This document shows positions 33,847-44,500 of a DNA stretch of 64,000 nt, piece by piece (position 1 is the stretch's first letter; every line of letters starts with the position of its first letter). Below the pieces are notes generated by a model that worked only from the letters and a program-made list of their open reading frames with translations, was not told the DNA's origin and ran no database searches. The position numbers were made by a program, and so were the translations under genes. Source of the DNA: Mucilaginibacter sp. L294 (GTDB lineage Bacteria > Bacteroidota > Bacteroidia > Sphingobacteriales > Sphingobacteriaceae); the NCBI RefSeq assembly GCF_001636615.1, contig NZ_LGEK01000011.1, forward strand, positions 33,516 to 97,515. The letters are read 5' to 3'.

Positions 33847-35349
33847 ATGGATTCTCTTTCAGAGTTGATCAATCTCCTCAATAATGTTGATAAAAAGCTT
33901 TTCAGACAGTTTTTGCAGCGAAAAAATAAAAGAGTAGATGTAAAGAATTTACAGCTGCTTAATTTGATAGAAACCGATGATATAAATGGATTAAAGAAGC
34001 TTTACAATTCGGAGAAAAATAATGATGCATACCATGCCTTACGTAAAAGGCTGCAGGATAATTTGCTGCTATTCTTATCGCAGAAAACCTTTGAAAGTAA
34101 TCATTCCGAAACTTATGATGCCTTGCGCATACTTGTGGTGGGGCGTTTTTTATTAGAAAATGATGTGGTAAAGATAGCGTTCAAATGTTTGGATAAGGCT
34201 GAACGGCTGGCTGAACATTTGGAGCAGTTTAATTTGCTGAACGAGCTTTTGCTGTTGAAACTGCAGTATGCCCATCTGCAGGGAGCTGAACACCTCGAAA
34301 CTTTGACAGTGCGCTTCCTCCGGAACCAGTCGCATATGCAACGCGAGGCTAAGCTTAATATGGCCTATGCCTTTTTAAGGCAGGAATTGCAGGAGATACA
34401 CCTGAAAGGGAAAATCGTTAATTTGACGACCTTGATGATAACGACGATCCGGAAATACAAAATTTCCGTACAGGATCTGATGACCTATAAGTCCATTTAC
34501 CAAATTCTTTTCATCGCGAATGAATACGCAGCGATACAACAGAATTATGAATTGATAGAGCGTTACATCAACCGAACGAATGAATTTATGCAAGGCCAGT
34601 CGCATAAAAAACAGTCCTATCTTTTTTACCATATATCCATCTTGTATTTTTTGGCGAACTTTCATCTTAGGCGAAAAAATTTCGCAGGAAGTGCACCCTA
34701 TCTTAGGGAAATGATGGATTTAATGGTAACGGATAATAGCTATTACGCGCTGTTTTATTTACGTTATCAGTTACTCTCTGCGCTCAACTTATTCTTTACA
34801 GGTTTTGCTAACGATGGGATTGCGCTATTACAGGAATCGCTCTCTAATACAAAGCATAGGTCTAAGCCGGAAGATATCGAAGATTTACGAATTTGCCTGA
34901 CCATGTTTTTAGCTTTGTGCAATGACCGTGGAAGTTTGAAACAGCTGACTTTATTAACGCGCACTGATGCCTGGTATGAAAAAAGGATGGGCATGTTATG
35001 GACCATTCGAAAAAACCTGATGGAAATTTTGGTCCAGGCACAGTTCTCTAACATCGAGCTTGCCATTTCTCGGTTAAATAGCTTCCGACGTCGATATAAG
35101 AAGTACCTGCTGAAAACTTCGGAAGAACGCGTGCTATTGTTTTTGAGGCTGGTTGAAAAATACCTGCTAAAACCCGATGTGGCTTTTGAAACGTTGTATA
35201 GAAAGACTGTTTTAAATCTACTTGGCAAGACAGAAAATAACGATATTTTCACTTTGAGCTTTATTGCCTGGTTGATAGCGCGCTGGGAGAAAAAAACAGC
35301 TTATAAAGTTGTGCTAATACTCATACAGGATGACAACTATGCGCAATAA
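33847..35349 (+). CDS. Large alpha-helical protein, unknown function
   Basis: This protein of about 500 residues starts at 33847 (MDSLSELINLLNNVDKKLFRQFLQRKNKR); ten further upstream codons are unlikely to be used. The composition is rich in Leu, Lys, Arg and aromatic residues, and regularly spaced helices (KTFESNHSETYDALRILVVG, AFKCLDKAERLAEHLEQFN, NFHLRRKNFAGSAPYLREM) suggest a TPR-like solenoid. No signal peptide or membrane segment is seen, so it is probably cytoplasmic. I do not recognise the family. A coding-like fragment in the same frame continues after the stop, raising the possibility that the original gene was longer. Confidence 0.65.
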   Translation: MDSLSELINLLNNVDKKLFRQFLQRKNKRVDVKNLQLLNLIETDDINGLKKLYNSEKNNDAYHALRKRLQDNLLLFLSQKTFESNHSETYDALRILVVGRFLLENDVVKIAFKCLDKAERLAEHLEQFNLLNELLLLKLQYAHLQGAEHLETLTVRFLRNQSHMQREAKLNMAYAFLRQELQEIHLKGKIVNLTTLMITTIRKYKISVQDLMTYKSIYQILFIANEYAAIQQNYELIERYINRTNEFMQGQSHKKQSYLFYHISILYFLANFHLRRKNFAGSAPYLREMMDLMVTDNSYYALFYLRYQLLSALNLFFTGFANDGIALLQESLSNTKHRSKPEDIEDLRICLTMFLALCNDRGSLKQLTLLTRTDAWYEKRMGMLWTIRKNLMEILVQAQFSNIELAISRLNSFRRRYKKYLLKTSEERVLLFLRLVEKYLLKPDVAFETLYRKTVLNLLGKTENNDIFTLSFIAWLIARWEKKTAYKVVLILIQDDNYAQ

Positions 35350-35361
35350 TACTTGGAATGA

Positions 35362-35472
35362 TATCTTTTAAAATATCTCATCCATACCGATGAGAATGGA
35401 GCAGTTATTCTATTGGATATTTTGGTTCAAGATGCTTCTCCTACTAACATGCGAAGCACATTTTTAGAATAA
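35362..35472 (+). pseudogene. Possible remnant of coding sequence after the helical protein
   Basis: Between a TGA at 35359 and a TAA at 35470 the frame used by the gene upstream stays open and reads YLLKYLIHTDENGAVILLD and then a DILVQDASPTNMRSTFLE tail, which has normal protein composition. There is no good start codon. It could be the original C terminus cut off by two stops, or a remnant of another gene. The rest of 35350-35642 holds no supported gene. Confidence 0.3.
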
Positions 35473-35642
35473 TTTTTAGCTTTGAATATAACATTTAGGG
35501 TCAGGGTTTATGAAATACTGTTGAGTTTTTGGAGTAAAAACAGGCAAAAAGTGTGTCTTTAAAGTATATTGGGCCGATGCCGTTGGCTTGCCATTAGGTA
35601 CACAGGTTTTTCAGAATAAGAATTGCAGGCTAAAATTAATAA

Positions 35643-36542
35643 ATGGGTAATGCAGTATTAAAACGCAGAAATGGTTTTGAAGGGGAAAGATCACTCACCC
35701 TGCCGCAAAAGGTATGTAAAAACCTGAGTAGCCACGATTATTCCATATTGCAGATTTTCGCGACACAGATAGGCTATTTTCCTAAAGCATCATTTCATTA
35801 TAGAGAAAGGAGAAAAGGCTGTGAAGACAATATTCTTATTTATTGTCTTCAGGGAAAGGGGCACTATATATTTGGTAATAAACGATATGTAGTGACTGCA
35901 AATCAATATATTTTACTGCCGGCAACAGAACAGTATATGCGTTATTGGGCAGACATCCAAGACCCCTGGACGATTTATTGGGTTCATTTTACCGGGAAAA
36001 AGATTAAGGAATTCAATACGATGCTTCCTATTGCAACTGATCCGATCCCACTTGCTATTCCATTTAACCAGTTAGGAATTGATCTTTGGAATAAGATTTA
36101 TACTTCATTGGAAATGGGCTATAGCAGGGAAAATCTGCTAAATGCCAATTTCTTTTTGTACAGCTTTGTCGCTACCTTTTTATTCCCTGAAGGGTACTAT
36201 AATCCTCTCAAAAAGGATAATTCTGATATCATCGATCAAACGATTGATTTCATGCATATGCATATTGATAAAAGGTTATCTGTTCGGGAAATGTCGGCAG
36301 AAAGAAGCATATCCGATAGCTATCTCACCAAGTTATTCCGTAAATCGACAGGTATGGCGCCTATGGACTATTTTATCCATCTTAAAATGCAAAAGGCTTG
36401 CCAGTTGTTACACGCCGATAACGTTAAAATAAAGGATGTGGCTTTTGAATTGGGATATGATGACCCCTATTATTTTTCCAGATTATTCAAGCGTTATATG
36501 GGGACCTCTCCTGAGCCATACAGGCAACTGTCTAAAAAGTAA
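35643..36542 (+). CDS. AraC-family regulator of the glycan locus
   Basis: This 299-residue protein has an N-terminal cupin ligand-binding domain (FHYRERRKGCEDNILIYCLQG ... GNKRYVVTANQYILLPATEQYMRYW) and a C-terminal double helix-turn-helix (LSVREMSAERSISDSYLTKLFRK and KIKDVAFELGYDDPYYFSRLFKRYMG). The AraC-type PYRQL end is present. It lies 128 bases upstream of the GH29 fucosidase gene in the same orientation, so it probably activates the two glycosidase genes in response to a sugar. The start at 35643 is the only good ATG, but the first 30 residues are atypical, so a downstream start is possible. Confidence 0.88.
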   Translation: MGNAVLKRRNGFEGERSLTLPQKVCKNLSSHDYSILQIFATQIGYFPKASFHYRERRKGCEDNILIYCLQGKGHYIFGNKRYVVTANQYILLPATEQYMRYWADIQDPWTIYWVHFTGKKIKEFNTMLPIATDPIPLAIPFNQLGIDLWNKIYTSLEMGYSRENLLNANFFLYSFVATFLFPEGYYNPLKKDNSDIIDQTIDFMHMHIDKRLSVREMSAERSISDSYLTKLFRKSTGMAPMDYFIHLKMQKACQLLHADNVKIKDVAFELGYDDPYYFSRLFKRYMGTSPEPYRQLSKK

Positions 36543-36638
36543 GTGTTATCATCTGCGGATTTTAAGTTGTTTTTTGGAGTAGCGAATTATCTATCATGAA
36601 TACTGTATAATCCATTCTAAGGTTATTTCCGTTCACTT

Positions 36639-36646
36639 ACTTTCGT
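36639..36646 (+). promoter_or_regulatory. -7-like box upstream of the GH29 gene
   Basis: TACTTTCG, one mismatch to TAnnTTTG, lies 25 bases before the GH29 start. Confidence 0.35.
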
Positions 36647-36670
36647 CATAACCAAATCATTAAACCTATT

Positions 36671-38020
36671 ATGACCACTAAAATTAAACTGACATTAGTT
36701 CTGTTGTTTTTAGCTTTTTCTACATTCGCGCAAGAAAAACAACGTTCAGAATCTCCTGCCCAAAAAGAAAAAAGAATGGCATGGTGGGAAGATGCCCGCT
36801 TTGGGATGTTCATTCATTGGGGCCTATACTCCTTACCTGCACGCCATGAATGGGTCCGCAGTCATGAAAAAATCTCAGATAAAGCTTACCAGGTTTATTT
36901 TGAAAACTTTAATCCTGTTGACTTTAACCCGGTAAAATGGGCTAAAGAAGCAAAAGCAGCGGGAATGAAGTATGCTGTTTTGACAACCAAACATCATGAA
37001 GGGTTTGTTTTATTCGATAGTAAATACACCGATTATAAAGCGCCCAATACACAAGCAAAAAGAGACTTAGTTAGAGAATACGTAAACGCCTTTCGTGCAC
37101 AGGGAATAAAAATCGGATTTTATTATTCCTTAATTGACTGGCACCACCCAGATTTTACGATCGATAGGTTTCACCCGCTCAGGCCCGATGATAATAAACC
37201 TGATTCTGTTTGGGACAACCTTAATAAAAATAGAAACATGGCCAGGTACCGCAAATATTTGCTTAATCAGGTAACGGAGCTATTGACCAATTATGGCAAA
37301 ATAGATATTTTATGGCTCGATTTCTCTTATCCCGGTAAGCACGGTAAAGGGAAAGACGATTGGGGCTCTGTTGAACTTTTAAAACAGGTTAGGCGCTTGC
37401 AACCCGGCATTATTGTAGATAATCGTACAGATTTAAAAGGCTATAAAAATGCAGAAGATTTTGAAACACCTGAACAGGTTGGGCCGGAAGAACTGATGAA
37501 ATATCGTGGCAAAACCTGGGAAACCTGCCAGACCTTCTCTGGTTCATGGGGGTATTTCCGTGACGAAAAAAGCTGGAAAACGCCTAAACAGTTGCTTGAC
37601 CTTTTAATTACATCAGTAGCAAACGGGGGCAACCTGATACTCAACGTAGGCCCAACTGCACGGGGTGAATTTGATTACAGGGCTGATAATGCATTGGATA
37701 GCATCGCTTACTGGATGCATGCAAATAATAGCTCAATTTACCACTGTACTTACGCGCCAAAAGAATTTGTGGCCCCGGCCAATACCCGTTTAACTTATAA
37801 TAAAGAAACAAAGCGGCTTTACGTGCATTTAATGGAGTATCCGTCTGGCACCATTAAATTGGTTGGGGCTAAAAAAATGGTGCGGTACGCCCAGTTTCTG
37901 CACGATAATTCTGAGTTAAAAATAACATGGGACAATGAAGGGGATGACTTGATCATCAACTTGCCGACAGATAAACCGCCCTATATCATTCCTGTAATAG
38001 AACTGATATTAAATAAATAA
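36671..38020 (+). CDS. GH29 alpha-L-fucosidase
   Basis: This 449-residue exported hydrolase removes alpha-linked L-fucose. A signal peptide (IKLTLVLLFLAFSTFAQ) is followed by the GH29 barrel: WWEDARFGMFIHWGLYSLPA, VLTTKHHEGFVLFDSKYTDY, KIGFYYSLIDWHHPDF, and DILWLDFSYPG with the probable nucleophile at Asp217. GGNLILNVGPTARGEF closes the catalytic domain, and a beta-sandwich follows. The periplasm or cell surface is the expected location. It lies 17 bases before the GH140-like gene and downstream of the AraC regulator, so it belongs to the utilisation locus that ends at 48749. Confidence 0.93.
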   Translation: MTTKIKLTLVLLFLAFSTFAQEKQRSESPAQKEKRMAWWEDARFGMFIHWGLYSLPARHEWVRSHEKISDKAYQVYFENFNPVDFNPVKWAKEAKAAGMKYAVLTTKHHEGFVLFDSKYTDYKAPNTQAKRDLVREYVNAFRAQGIKIGFYYSLIDWHHPDFTIDRFHPLRPDDNKPDSVWDNLNKNRNMARYRKYLLNQVTELLTNYGKIDILWLDFSYPGKHGKGKDDWGSVELLKQVRRLQPGIIVDNRTDLKGYKNAEDFETPEQVGPEELMKYRGKTWETCQTFSGSWGYFRDEKSWKTPKQLLDLLITSVANGGNLILNVGPTARGEFDYRADNALDSIAYWMHANNSSIYHCTYAPKEFVAPANTRLTYNKETKRLYVHLMEYPSGTIKLVGAKKMVRYAQFLHDNSELKITWDNEGDDLIINLPTDKPPYIIPVIELILNK

Positions 38021-38037
38021 TATTTAGAAAAGCGATT

Positions 38038-39387
38038 ATGAAACGGAGCTTGTATATGATCCTGATGTTGTGTATCGGCAGCCCGGCCCTTGCACAATTC
38101 ACAGTGAGCACAGATAAGCATTTTGTGTTAAAAGACGGTAAACCGTTTTTTTGGCTGGCGGATACTGCGTGGGAACTGTTTCATCGCCTCGATCTTCAGG
38201 ATGCGGACAGGTATTTGAAGCGCCGGAGCGAACAGGGGTTTAATGTGATACAGGCTGTGGTTTTGGCCGAGTTAGATGGATTGCACGAACCCAATGCCAA
38301 TGGTGACATGCCATTGATAGATGATGACCCAACTAAACCCAATGAGCGGTATTTTAAACATATAGATGATATTATTGACAAGGCTGCAGGTTATGGCCTT
38401 AATATCGCTTTATTACCTACATGGGGAGATAAACTGTTTAAAAGTAGCTGGGGTATAGGCCCGGAGATATTAAATGAGAAGAACGCCGCAACTTATGCCT
38501 TCTGGCTGGCCAGCCGGTATAAAAATAAAAAGAATATCATATGGGTCATCGGTGGCGACAGGCAGCCACGTGGTGTTGCCGACATAGCGGTCTGGAATGC
38601 TATGGGTAAGGCTATTATGAAAGCGACGAACAATAAAGCACTGATTACCTTTCATTGTCAGCCAAATCAGCTGGGTTCTGCGGAGTGGTTCGGTAAAGAG
38701 AGCTGGTTTGGCTTTAATATGTTTCAGAACGGGCATTGCCGTAATCAACCGGTATATGATAAAATATTTCAATCATACAGCAGCACGCCTGCAATGCCGG
38801 TTATTGATGGTGAGCCTATATATGAGGATATTGCAGTTTGTTTTAACGCAGCAGATTTAGGTACATCAAGCGCATACGATGTAAGGATGTATGCTTACCT
38901 TGATCTGTTTGCCGGTGCCTTTGGTCACACGTATGGCTGTAATGATATATGGCAAATGAATTCTCCGAAACATACAGCCCTGTTCAGTGCGAATTTCTAC
39001 TGGTATAATGCCCTTGAATTGCCGGGGGCTATGCAAATGCGATTTGTGCGCAAATTAATTGAGTCGCACCTGCAACTAACCAGGGTCCCGGACCAGTCGG
39101 TTATCAAAGAAAACAACCTGATGCCGGCCGAACGCATCCAGGCTACACGCGGAGATGACTATGCTTATATTTATACTGTCGCCGGTAAATCGTTCACGGT
39201 ATTGCCGGGTAAAATTGCAGGTAAGCAGCTTAATGCAAAATGGTTTGACCCACGTACCGGTAAGGTTACAGAGGCGGGTACAGTTGATAACTTAAAAGAA
39301 AATAAGTTTGATCCACCATCAAGCGGTTATGGTAACGATTGGGTTTTGATCCTTGACGATGCCGCTAAAAAGTATCAACTGGATTAA
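38038..39387 (+). CDS. DUF4038 / GH140-like glycoside hydrolase
   Basis: This 449-residue exported protein has a signal peptide (LYMILMLCIGSPALAQ) followed by a DUF4038 barrel: HFVLKDGKPFFWLADTAWELF, YLKRRSEQGFNVIQAVVL, IALLPTWGDK, NIIWVIGGDRQPRG, and GEPIYEDIAVCF with a likely catalytic Glu. The C-terminal part fits the collagen-binding-like domain that ends these proteins. GH140 members include apiosidases acting on pectic side chains, but DUF4038 proteins also occur in other glycan loci, so the substrate is not certain. It forms a pair with the fucosidase 17 bases upstream. Confidence 0.85.
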   Translation: MKRSLYMILMLCIGSPALAQFTVSTDKHFVLKDGKPFFWLADTAWELFHRLDLQDADRYLKRRSEQGFNVIQAVVLAELDGLHEPNANGDMPLIDDDPTKPNERYFKHIDDIIDKAAGYGLNIALLPTWGDKLFKSSWGIGPEILNEKNAATYAFWLASRYKNKKNIIWVIGGDRQPRGVADIAVWNAMGKAIMKATNNKALITFHCQPNQLGSAEWFGKESWFGFNMFQNGHCRNQPVYDKIFQSYSSTPAMPVIDGEPIYEDIAVCFNAADLGTSSAYDVRMYAYLDLFAGAFGHTYGCNDIWQMNSPKHTALFSANFYWYNALELPGAMQMRFVRKLIESHLQLTRVPDQSVIKENNLMPAERIQATRGDDYAYIYTVAGKSFTVLPGKIAGKQLNAKWFDPRTGKVTEAGTVDNLKENKFDPPSSGYGNDWVLILDDAAKKYQLD

Positions 39388-39410
39388 GGGAATGTATTAA
39401 CAGCTATAAG

Positions 39411-39442
39411 TTTGATTATTTATAATCTATTCAATAGATTTG
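39411..39442 (+). promoter_or_regulatory. Promoter of the ECF sigma gene
   Basis: TTTG at 39411-39414 is separated by 20 bases from TAGATTTG at 39435-39442, matching both the -33 and -7 elements of Bacteroidota sigma-A promoters. The sigma gene starts 40 bases later, so it is probably transcribed separately from the glycosidase pair. Confidence 0.6.
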
Positions 39443-39482
39443 ATTTAGAGAACACCACCCGGTATATATAACCAATTAAGTA

Positions 39483-40070
39483 ATGGGCCTAAAAGTATTT
39501 AGTTTAAATACAGATGTGTTAACACGCCTGAAAAATGGCGATGAGGCTGCTTTTAGTGCTATTTATGAAAGGTATTACAGCGAGATATATAATTTCATCT
39601 TTTCTTTTTTAAAACAAAAGCAACTTGCCGAAGAGTTGCTTCAGGAAACGTTTTTAACAGTTTGGGTGCAACGGCAAAAGATTGACCCTTACCAGCCGCT
39701 TGAGCCTTTGCTTTTTACAATTTGCCGCCGTAAGGTATTAGACAACTTCAGGAAAATAACCAGTACAGAAGCATTGAAACAGCAGTTATTATATAATATG
39801 CAGAATATGGTCAATAACACGGAAGAAGCCGTATTCTACAATGATACCATTGCCTTTACCAACGATGCGCTTGAAAAGTTGCCTAAACAACAGCAGGTGG
39901 TATTTAAATTAAGCCGCCTGGAAGGATTATCTTATGAGGAAATTGCGGAAAGGATGGATTTGTCTAAAAACACCGTAAAAAACCATCTGGTAGCCGCTTT
40001 AAAAACGCTAAAGCTGCATTTTAAAGAACACGGCGTTATGTACCTTTTCTTCCTTATTTTTCACAACTGA
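39483..40070 (+). CDS. ECF RNA polymerase sigma factor (FecI-like)
   Basis: This 195-residue sigma-70 family factor has region 2 visible as YERYYSEIYNFIFSFLKQKQLAEELLQETFLTVWVQ and region 4 as LPKQQQVVFKLSRLEGLSYEEIAERMDLSKNTVKNHLVAALKTL. It belongs to the Bacteroidota FecI-like group that works with a membrane FecR anti-sigma and a TonB-dependent receptor carrying an STN domain. Both are the next genes. Region 4 is followed by a short hydrophobic tail (MYLFFLIF), a common feature of this group. It directs transcription of the SusC/D genes when the substrate is bound outside. Confidence 0.93.
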   Translation: MGLKVFSLNTDVLTRLKNGDEAAFSAIYERYYSEIYNFIFSFLKQKQLAEELLQETFLTVWVQRQKIDPYQPLEPLLFTICRRKVLDNFRKITSTEALKQQLLYNMQNMVNNTEEAVFYNDTIAFTNDALEKLPKQQQVVFKLSRLEGLSYEEIAERMDLSKNTVKNHLVAALKTLKLHFKEHGVMYLFFLIFHN

Positions 40071-40213
40071 TTGTTGCTTTTCAATTTTTATATCCTCTCT
40101 CTTCAAAAAAAACAGTATCCGACTAGTCCTAAATTGTCCGGCTTGCGTATTCCTTGTATAAGCCAATTATAATCTTCCCTTAAACAGATTATAAACCACC
40201 TTTTTTAACCATT

Positions 40214-41398
40214 ATGATTGCAGATCGTCAAAGATTATTAGGCTTGCTGGCCCAGTATGCAAAAAATGAGATCAGTCCTCAGGATTTTGAGGAACTGTCT
40301 GCATATATGAATCAGCCTGATGCCGACCCTGTTTTATTACAGGCTTTAACAGATGTTAACAAAGGCCTAGCGCTAAAGCCGGTTTCTGCTGACGATAAGG
40401 ACCGTATTTACCAAAAAATTAAAAACCACCCTGATTTCATTGCTTCAAAATATAAGTCGTCTAAACTGCGTGTTTTGTGGCGGGGGGTAGCCGCCGCTGC
40501 CATATTATTGGGTATCGGTATCGGCTATAACATGTTAAAGGTTTCTGATCATAAACCTGTTGTAGTTATTACCAAGGCCAAAGTGCAGGAAAAGATTGAT
40601 ATGGGGAGCAAAATGGCTGTCTTAACGCTTTCCAACGGTAAGCAGGTGCTGTTAGGTAAATCTATGTCCGGGTTAATAATTACAGAGGCTGGGTACAGTG
40701 TAAACCAGCAGCAAGGCTTATTAAAGTACGATGGTACATCAAATAAAGATAGCCAGGACGATGCTTTAAATACTATTACTGTACCACAGGGATCAAATTA
40801 TCAGCTTATACTTAGTGATGGCACGAAAGTTTGGCTCAATACCAATTCGTCTATAACCTATCCTGTTGCTTTTAAGGGTAAAAGTCGGGAGGTTTCCCTT
40901 ACCGGCGAAGCATATTTTGAAGTTGTGCACAACGCCTCTAAACCGTTTATTGTGAATAATGAGTTGGCTAATGTGACTGTTTTAGGTACTCACTTTAATG
41001 TAAAAGCCTATCCGGATGAAAAAATGACTACCACATTGTTAAATGGCTCTGTTAAAGTATCTAAAAATGGAGGTGGTTCAACTACAATAAAACCTGATCA
41101 GGAAGCAACAGTAAGTTTTGGCCAGAGTAGTGTTCGGGTAGAGAATATCGACGCAGAAGAAGCGATAGCATGGAAAAATGGTTATTTCCTGTTTAATAAC
41201 GAGAACATAAAAGAGGTGATGAAAACTATAGGCCGCTGGTATGATGTGGATATAGATTACCAGGGCGATATGACCGGAAAAACCTTTGGCGGAACTATTG
41301 CCCGGTTTGAACGCGTTGAAACCTTATTGAAAAGCATAGAAATGACCGGAGTTATACATTTCAAAAAAACAGGAAGGAGGATTACAGTTATGCCCTGA
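40214..41398 (+). CDS. FecR-family anti-sigma factor
   Basis: This is a 394-residue inner-membrane protein. The cytoplasmic N terminus (about 85 residues) should bind the sigma factor. One membrane segment (WRGVAAAAILLGIGIGYNML) leads to a periplasmic FecR domain (VPQGSNYQLILSDGTKVWLNTNSSITYP, SLTGEAYFEVVHNASKPFIV) and a C-terminal DUF4974 domain (VMKTIGRWYDVDIDYQG ... RFERVETLLKSIEMTG). It transmits receptor occupancy to the ECF factor encoded just upstream. A 26-base hairpin between this gene and susC may reduce read-through. Confidence 0.93.
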   Translation: MIADRQRLLGLLAQYAKNEISPQDFEELSAYMNQPDADPVLLQALTDVNKGLALKPVSADDKDRIYQKIKNHPDFIASKYKSSKLRVLWRGVAAAAILLGIGIGYNMLKVSDHKPVVVITKAKVQEKIDMGSKMAVLTLSNGKQVLLGKSMSGLIITEAGYSVNQQQGLLKYDGTSNKDSQDDALNTITVPQGSNYQLILSDGTKVWLNTNSSITYPVAFKGKSREVSLTGEAYFEVVHNASKPFIVNNELANVTVLGTHFNVKAYPDEKMTTTLLNGSVKVSKNGGGSTTIKPDQEATVSFGQSSVRVENIDAEEAIAWKNGYFLFNNENIKEVMKTIGRWYDVDIDYQGDMTGKTFGGTIARFERVETLLKSIEMTGVIHFKKTGRRITVMP

Positions 41399-41423
41399 AA
41401 TTTACTTGAAGAGTTATAAAAAA

Positions 41424-41449
41424 ATCAGGGATGTTGGAGCACCCCTGAT
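41424..41449. terminator. Hairpin between fecR and susC
   Basis: ATCAGGG pairs with CCCTGAT around a 12-base loop. There is no T tract on the plus strand, so it may be a weak terminator, an attenuator or an mRNA-processing hairpin that separates regulator and transport levels. Confidence 0.5.
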
Positions 41450-41517
41450 CTGATTTAGCTTGACGCTAAACAGGTAAATAATTTATTGTAGCAACAACCA
41501 ATTATAAACTTAATCAA

Positions 41518-44500
41518 ATGTACAAAACTTTTACTGCAAAATTTTGCGGGTGGAACCCCTTTGGCTCATATAAACTATTACTGGCGATGAAACTGACCTT
41601 TGTGCTTTTGTTTTTCTCTCTTATGCAGGTAAGCGCGTCTTCATTTGCACAAAAGGTGAGCCTTTCCTTAAAGGGTGTAAGCCTTGATAAGGCCTTTAAA
41701 ACAGTGAGAAAACAAAGCGGATTTAATATATTATACAATGCGGAAATGCTGTCTGGTACCAGGCCGGTTACTGTTGAGCTCAAAGATGCTTCTATTAAAG
41801 AAGCAATGGAGAATGTATTAAGAGAACAAGGCCTTACCTATAATATTATTGATAATAATATTATTATTTCCAAAAGCATCAAAAATGTTTCCGCAGCACC
41901 TGTTACGGTGACGGGCTTTATTAAAGATGAAAAAGATTTGCCCTTGCCGGGGGTGACAATCAAAATTAAAGATACGCAGACAGCTACGGTGAGCGGTAGT
42001 GACGGGTCGTACAGGATTACTGTCCCTGATAATAATGCCGTGCTGGTATATAGTTTTATCGGCTATATCACCCAAGAGGCAACAGTAGGCGCCAATACCG
42101 CTATCAACATTACGTTAAAAGAAAAGAACACCGGGCTTAACGAGGTGGTAGTTATTGGTTATGGTACCGCGCGCCGGGCCGAAATAACCTCTTCTATTTC
42201 GTCTATATCTGCAAAAGATATTAAGGACCTGCCGCAAGCAGGGGCAGATCAGATGTTACAGGGCAAATTGGCGGGGGTAACCGTTTCTAATAATGGCGGC
42301 CAGCCGGGTGGCGGTGTATCTGTAACCATTAGGGGTATCACTACAATTAACGGAAATGAACCTTTGTATGTAGTGGATGGGGTAATATTGGAGGCGGCTA
42401 CATCAAGCATTGCATTTGATAAGCTTGGCGGTATGGCCGGGCAAACCAGGCAAAGTGCCATAGCCGGCATCAATCCTAACGATATTCAGAGCATTGATGT
42501 GCTGAAAGATGCATCTGCCCAGGCTATCTATGGTTCGCGCGCGGCCAATGGGGTAGTAATCATTACCACGAAAAGGGGTAAGGCAGGCGAAAGTAAAATA
42601 ACATATGATGCCTATTACGGTCGTCAAAATGTACAAAAGTACCTTCCGCTGATGGATCTTTCTGAATTTGCAGCCTATAATAATTCTGTTAATAAAGAAA
42701 TTGGACAAACCCTTGGCGTAAATGTATTACCCATCGGCGAGTTTGTAAAACCCTCTATATTAGGCAAAGGTACAAACTGGCAGGATGCTATTTTTCAACA
42801 GGGGGTTATTCAAAACCATCAGTTGGGTTTCTCGGGCGGGCAGGCTAAAACAACCTACTATCTGTCTTTAAACTATTTTGATCAAACCGGAACGATCGTT
42901 GGCTCGGCTTACAGAAGGTATGCTATGCGCTTTAACCTTGATCATGAAATTAAGCCATGGTTAAAAATAGGATTGAGCAGCAGTGCAACCAGGAATAAGC
43001 AGCGTATCTCGCTAACCAATGGATCTGAAGCGGTAGTGAATTTGGCGGTACAAAACAGCCCGGCAGCCCCGGTAACTACGCCCAATGGTGATTATGCAGC
43101 AACAGTAACTGTAGGTGGTTATAGTTTTGGTAATAATAACAACCCTGTGGCCCTTGCGCAATTACGCAAAATAACTAACCAAAGCACACAGGGTGTTATA
43201 AATACCTTTGCGGAGCTTTTATTTAGCAAACACCTTACCCTGAGGAATGAGCTGAACGTTAACTATAATTTCACTGAAGGCGAAGCATTTCAGCCTTACG
43301 TTACGGCAGCCGATGGCCGGATCATTTTTTCGCCGAGCCAATTGGTATTGTCACAAAGCCCTAACTTATACGTGGCCGTAAAAAACTACCTGAATTTTAA
43401 CCAGCAGTTTGGCAGGCATTTAATAACAGCACAGCTTGGGCACGAAAGCCAGGAAGGTAATTCCAGCAATCTTTCTGTACGGAGACAAGACCTTACATTA
43501 AACCTTGAATCTATTGGCGCTGGCGCCGCCGACGGGCAATCAATAGATGGTGGTAAGAATACCTGGGCCATTGAGTCGTACTTTGCGCGGGCTGGTTACA
43601 GTTTTGATAACAGGTACTCGTTAAACCTCTCTATCAGAAGGGATGGATCATCAAGCTTTGGGCCTAATAAACGTTATGGTTATTTCCCGGCCGCATCAGC
43701 AGGCTGGACAATAACCAACGAAAAATTTGCAGCCAACTGGAAACATCTTGATTATCTGAAACTAAGGTTTGGGGCAGGTGCCGTGGGTAACCAAAACGCA
43801 GGTGCCAACAACTACAGCACCAATATCAGATTATTTTCAACCGCGCCTTTCGGGCCGGGAGGTATACCGGATAATGTAGGCAACCCTGCCTTAGCCTGGG
43901 AATCGGTAAAAACCTATAACGCAGGTATCGATGCCGGTTTACTTGGCAATAAGCTTGAGATAAGCGTGGATGTGTATAAAAAGATCACTTCAGATATGCT
44001 GATGCTCACCAATTTACCTGTGTTTACCGGTATCGGGGCTAATTGGAACGATATAAAGGCGCCTTGGGTAAATGCTGGCCGGATGACCAATACAGGTATT
44101 GATGTTTCTTTAACATCGTACAATATAAACGCTCATGGTTTCAGCTGGAAAACTAATGTGGTGTTCTCACACTTTAAAAATGTGTTAAACGCCCTAAACA
44201 GCCCGCAAAGCGCCCTGCAAACCTATACCGAATATAATAACGCGGTTTTATTAACACGCACTGTTCCCGGTGGGCCGGTGGGCCGGTTTTACGGTTTCAA
44301 AACTGATGGTTTATTTGGGTCGGTTACCGAAATTAACAATAGCCCAGATCAGGGGCTTACCGTTAGCCCTACAGGCACGTGGATAGGCGACGTAAAGTAC
44401 AAGGATATTAACGGCGATGGTAAAATTGATGCCAACGATATGACCTTTATTGGTAACCCCAACCCTAAGTTTACGTATGGCATAACCAATACCTTTAATT

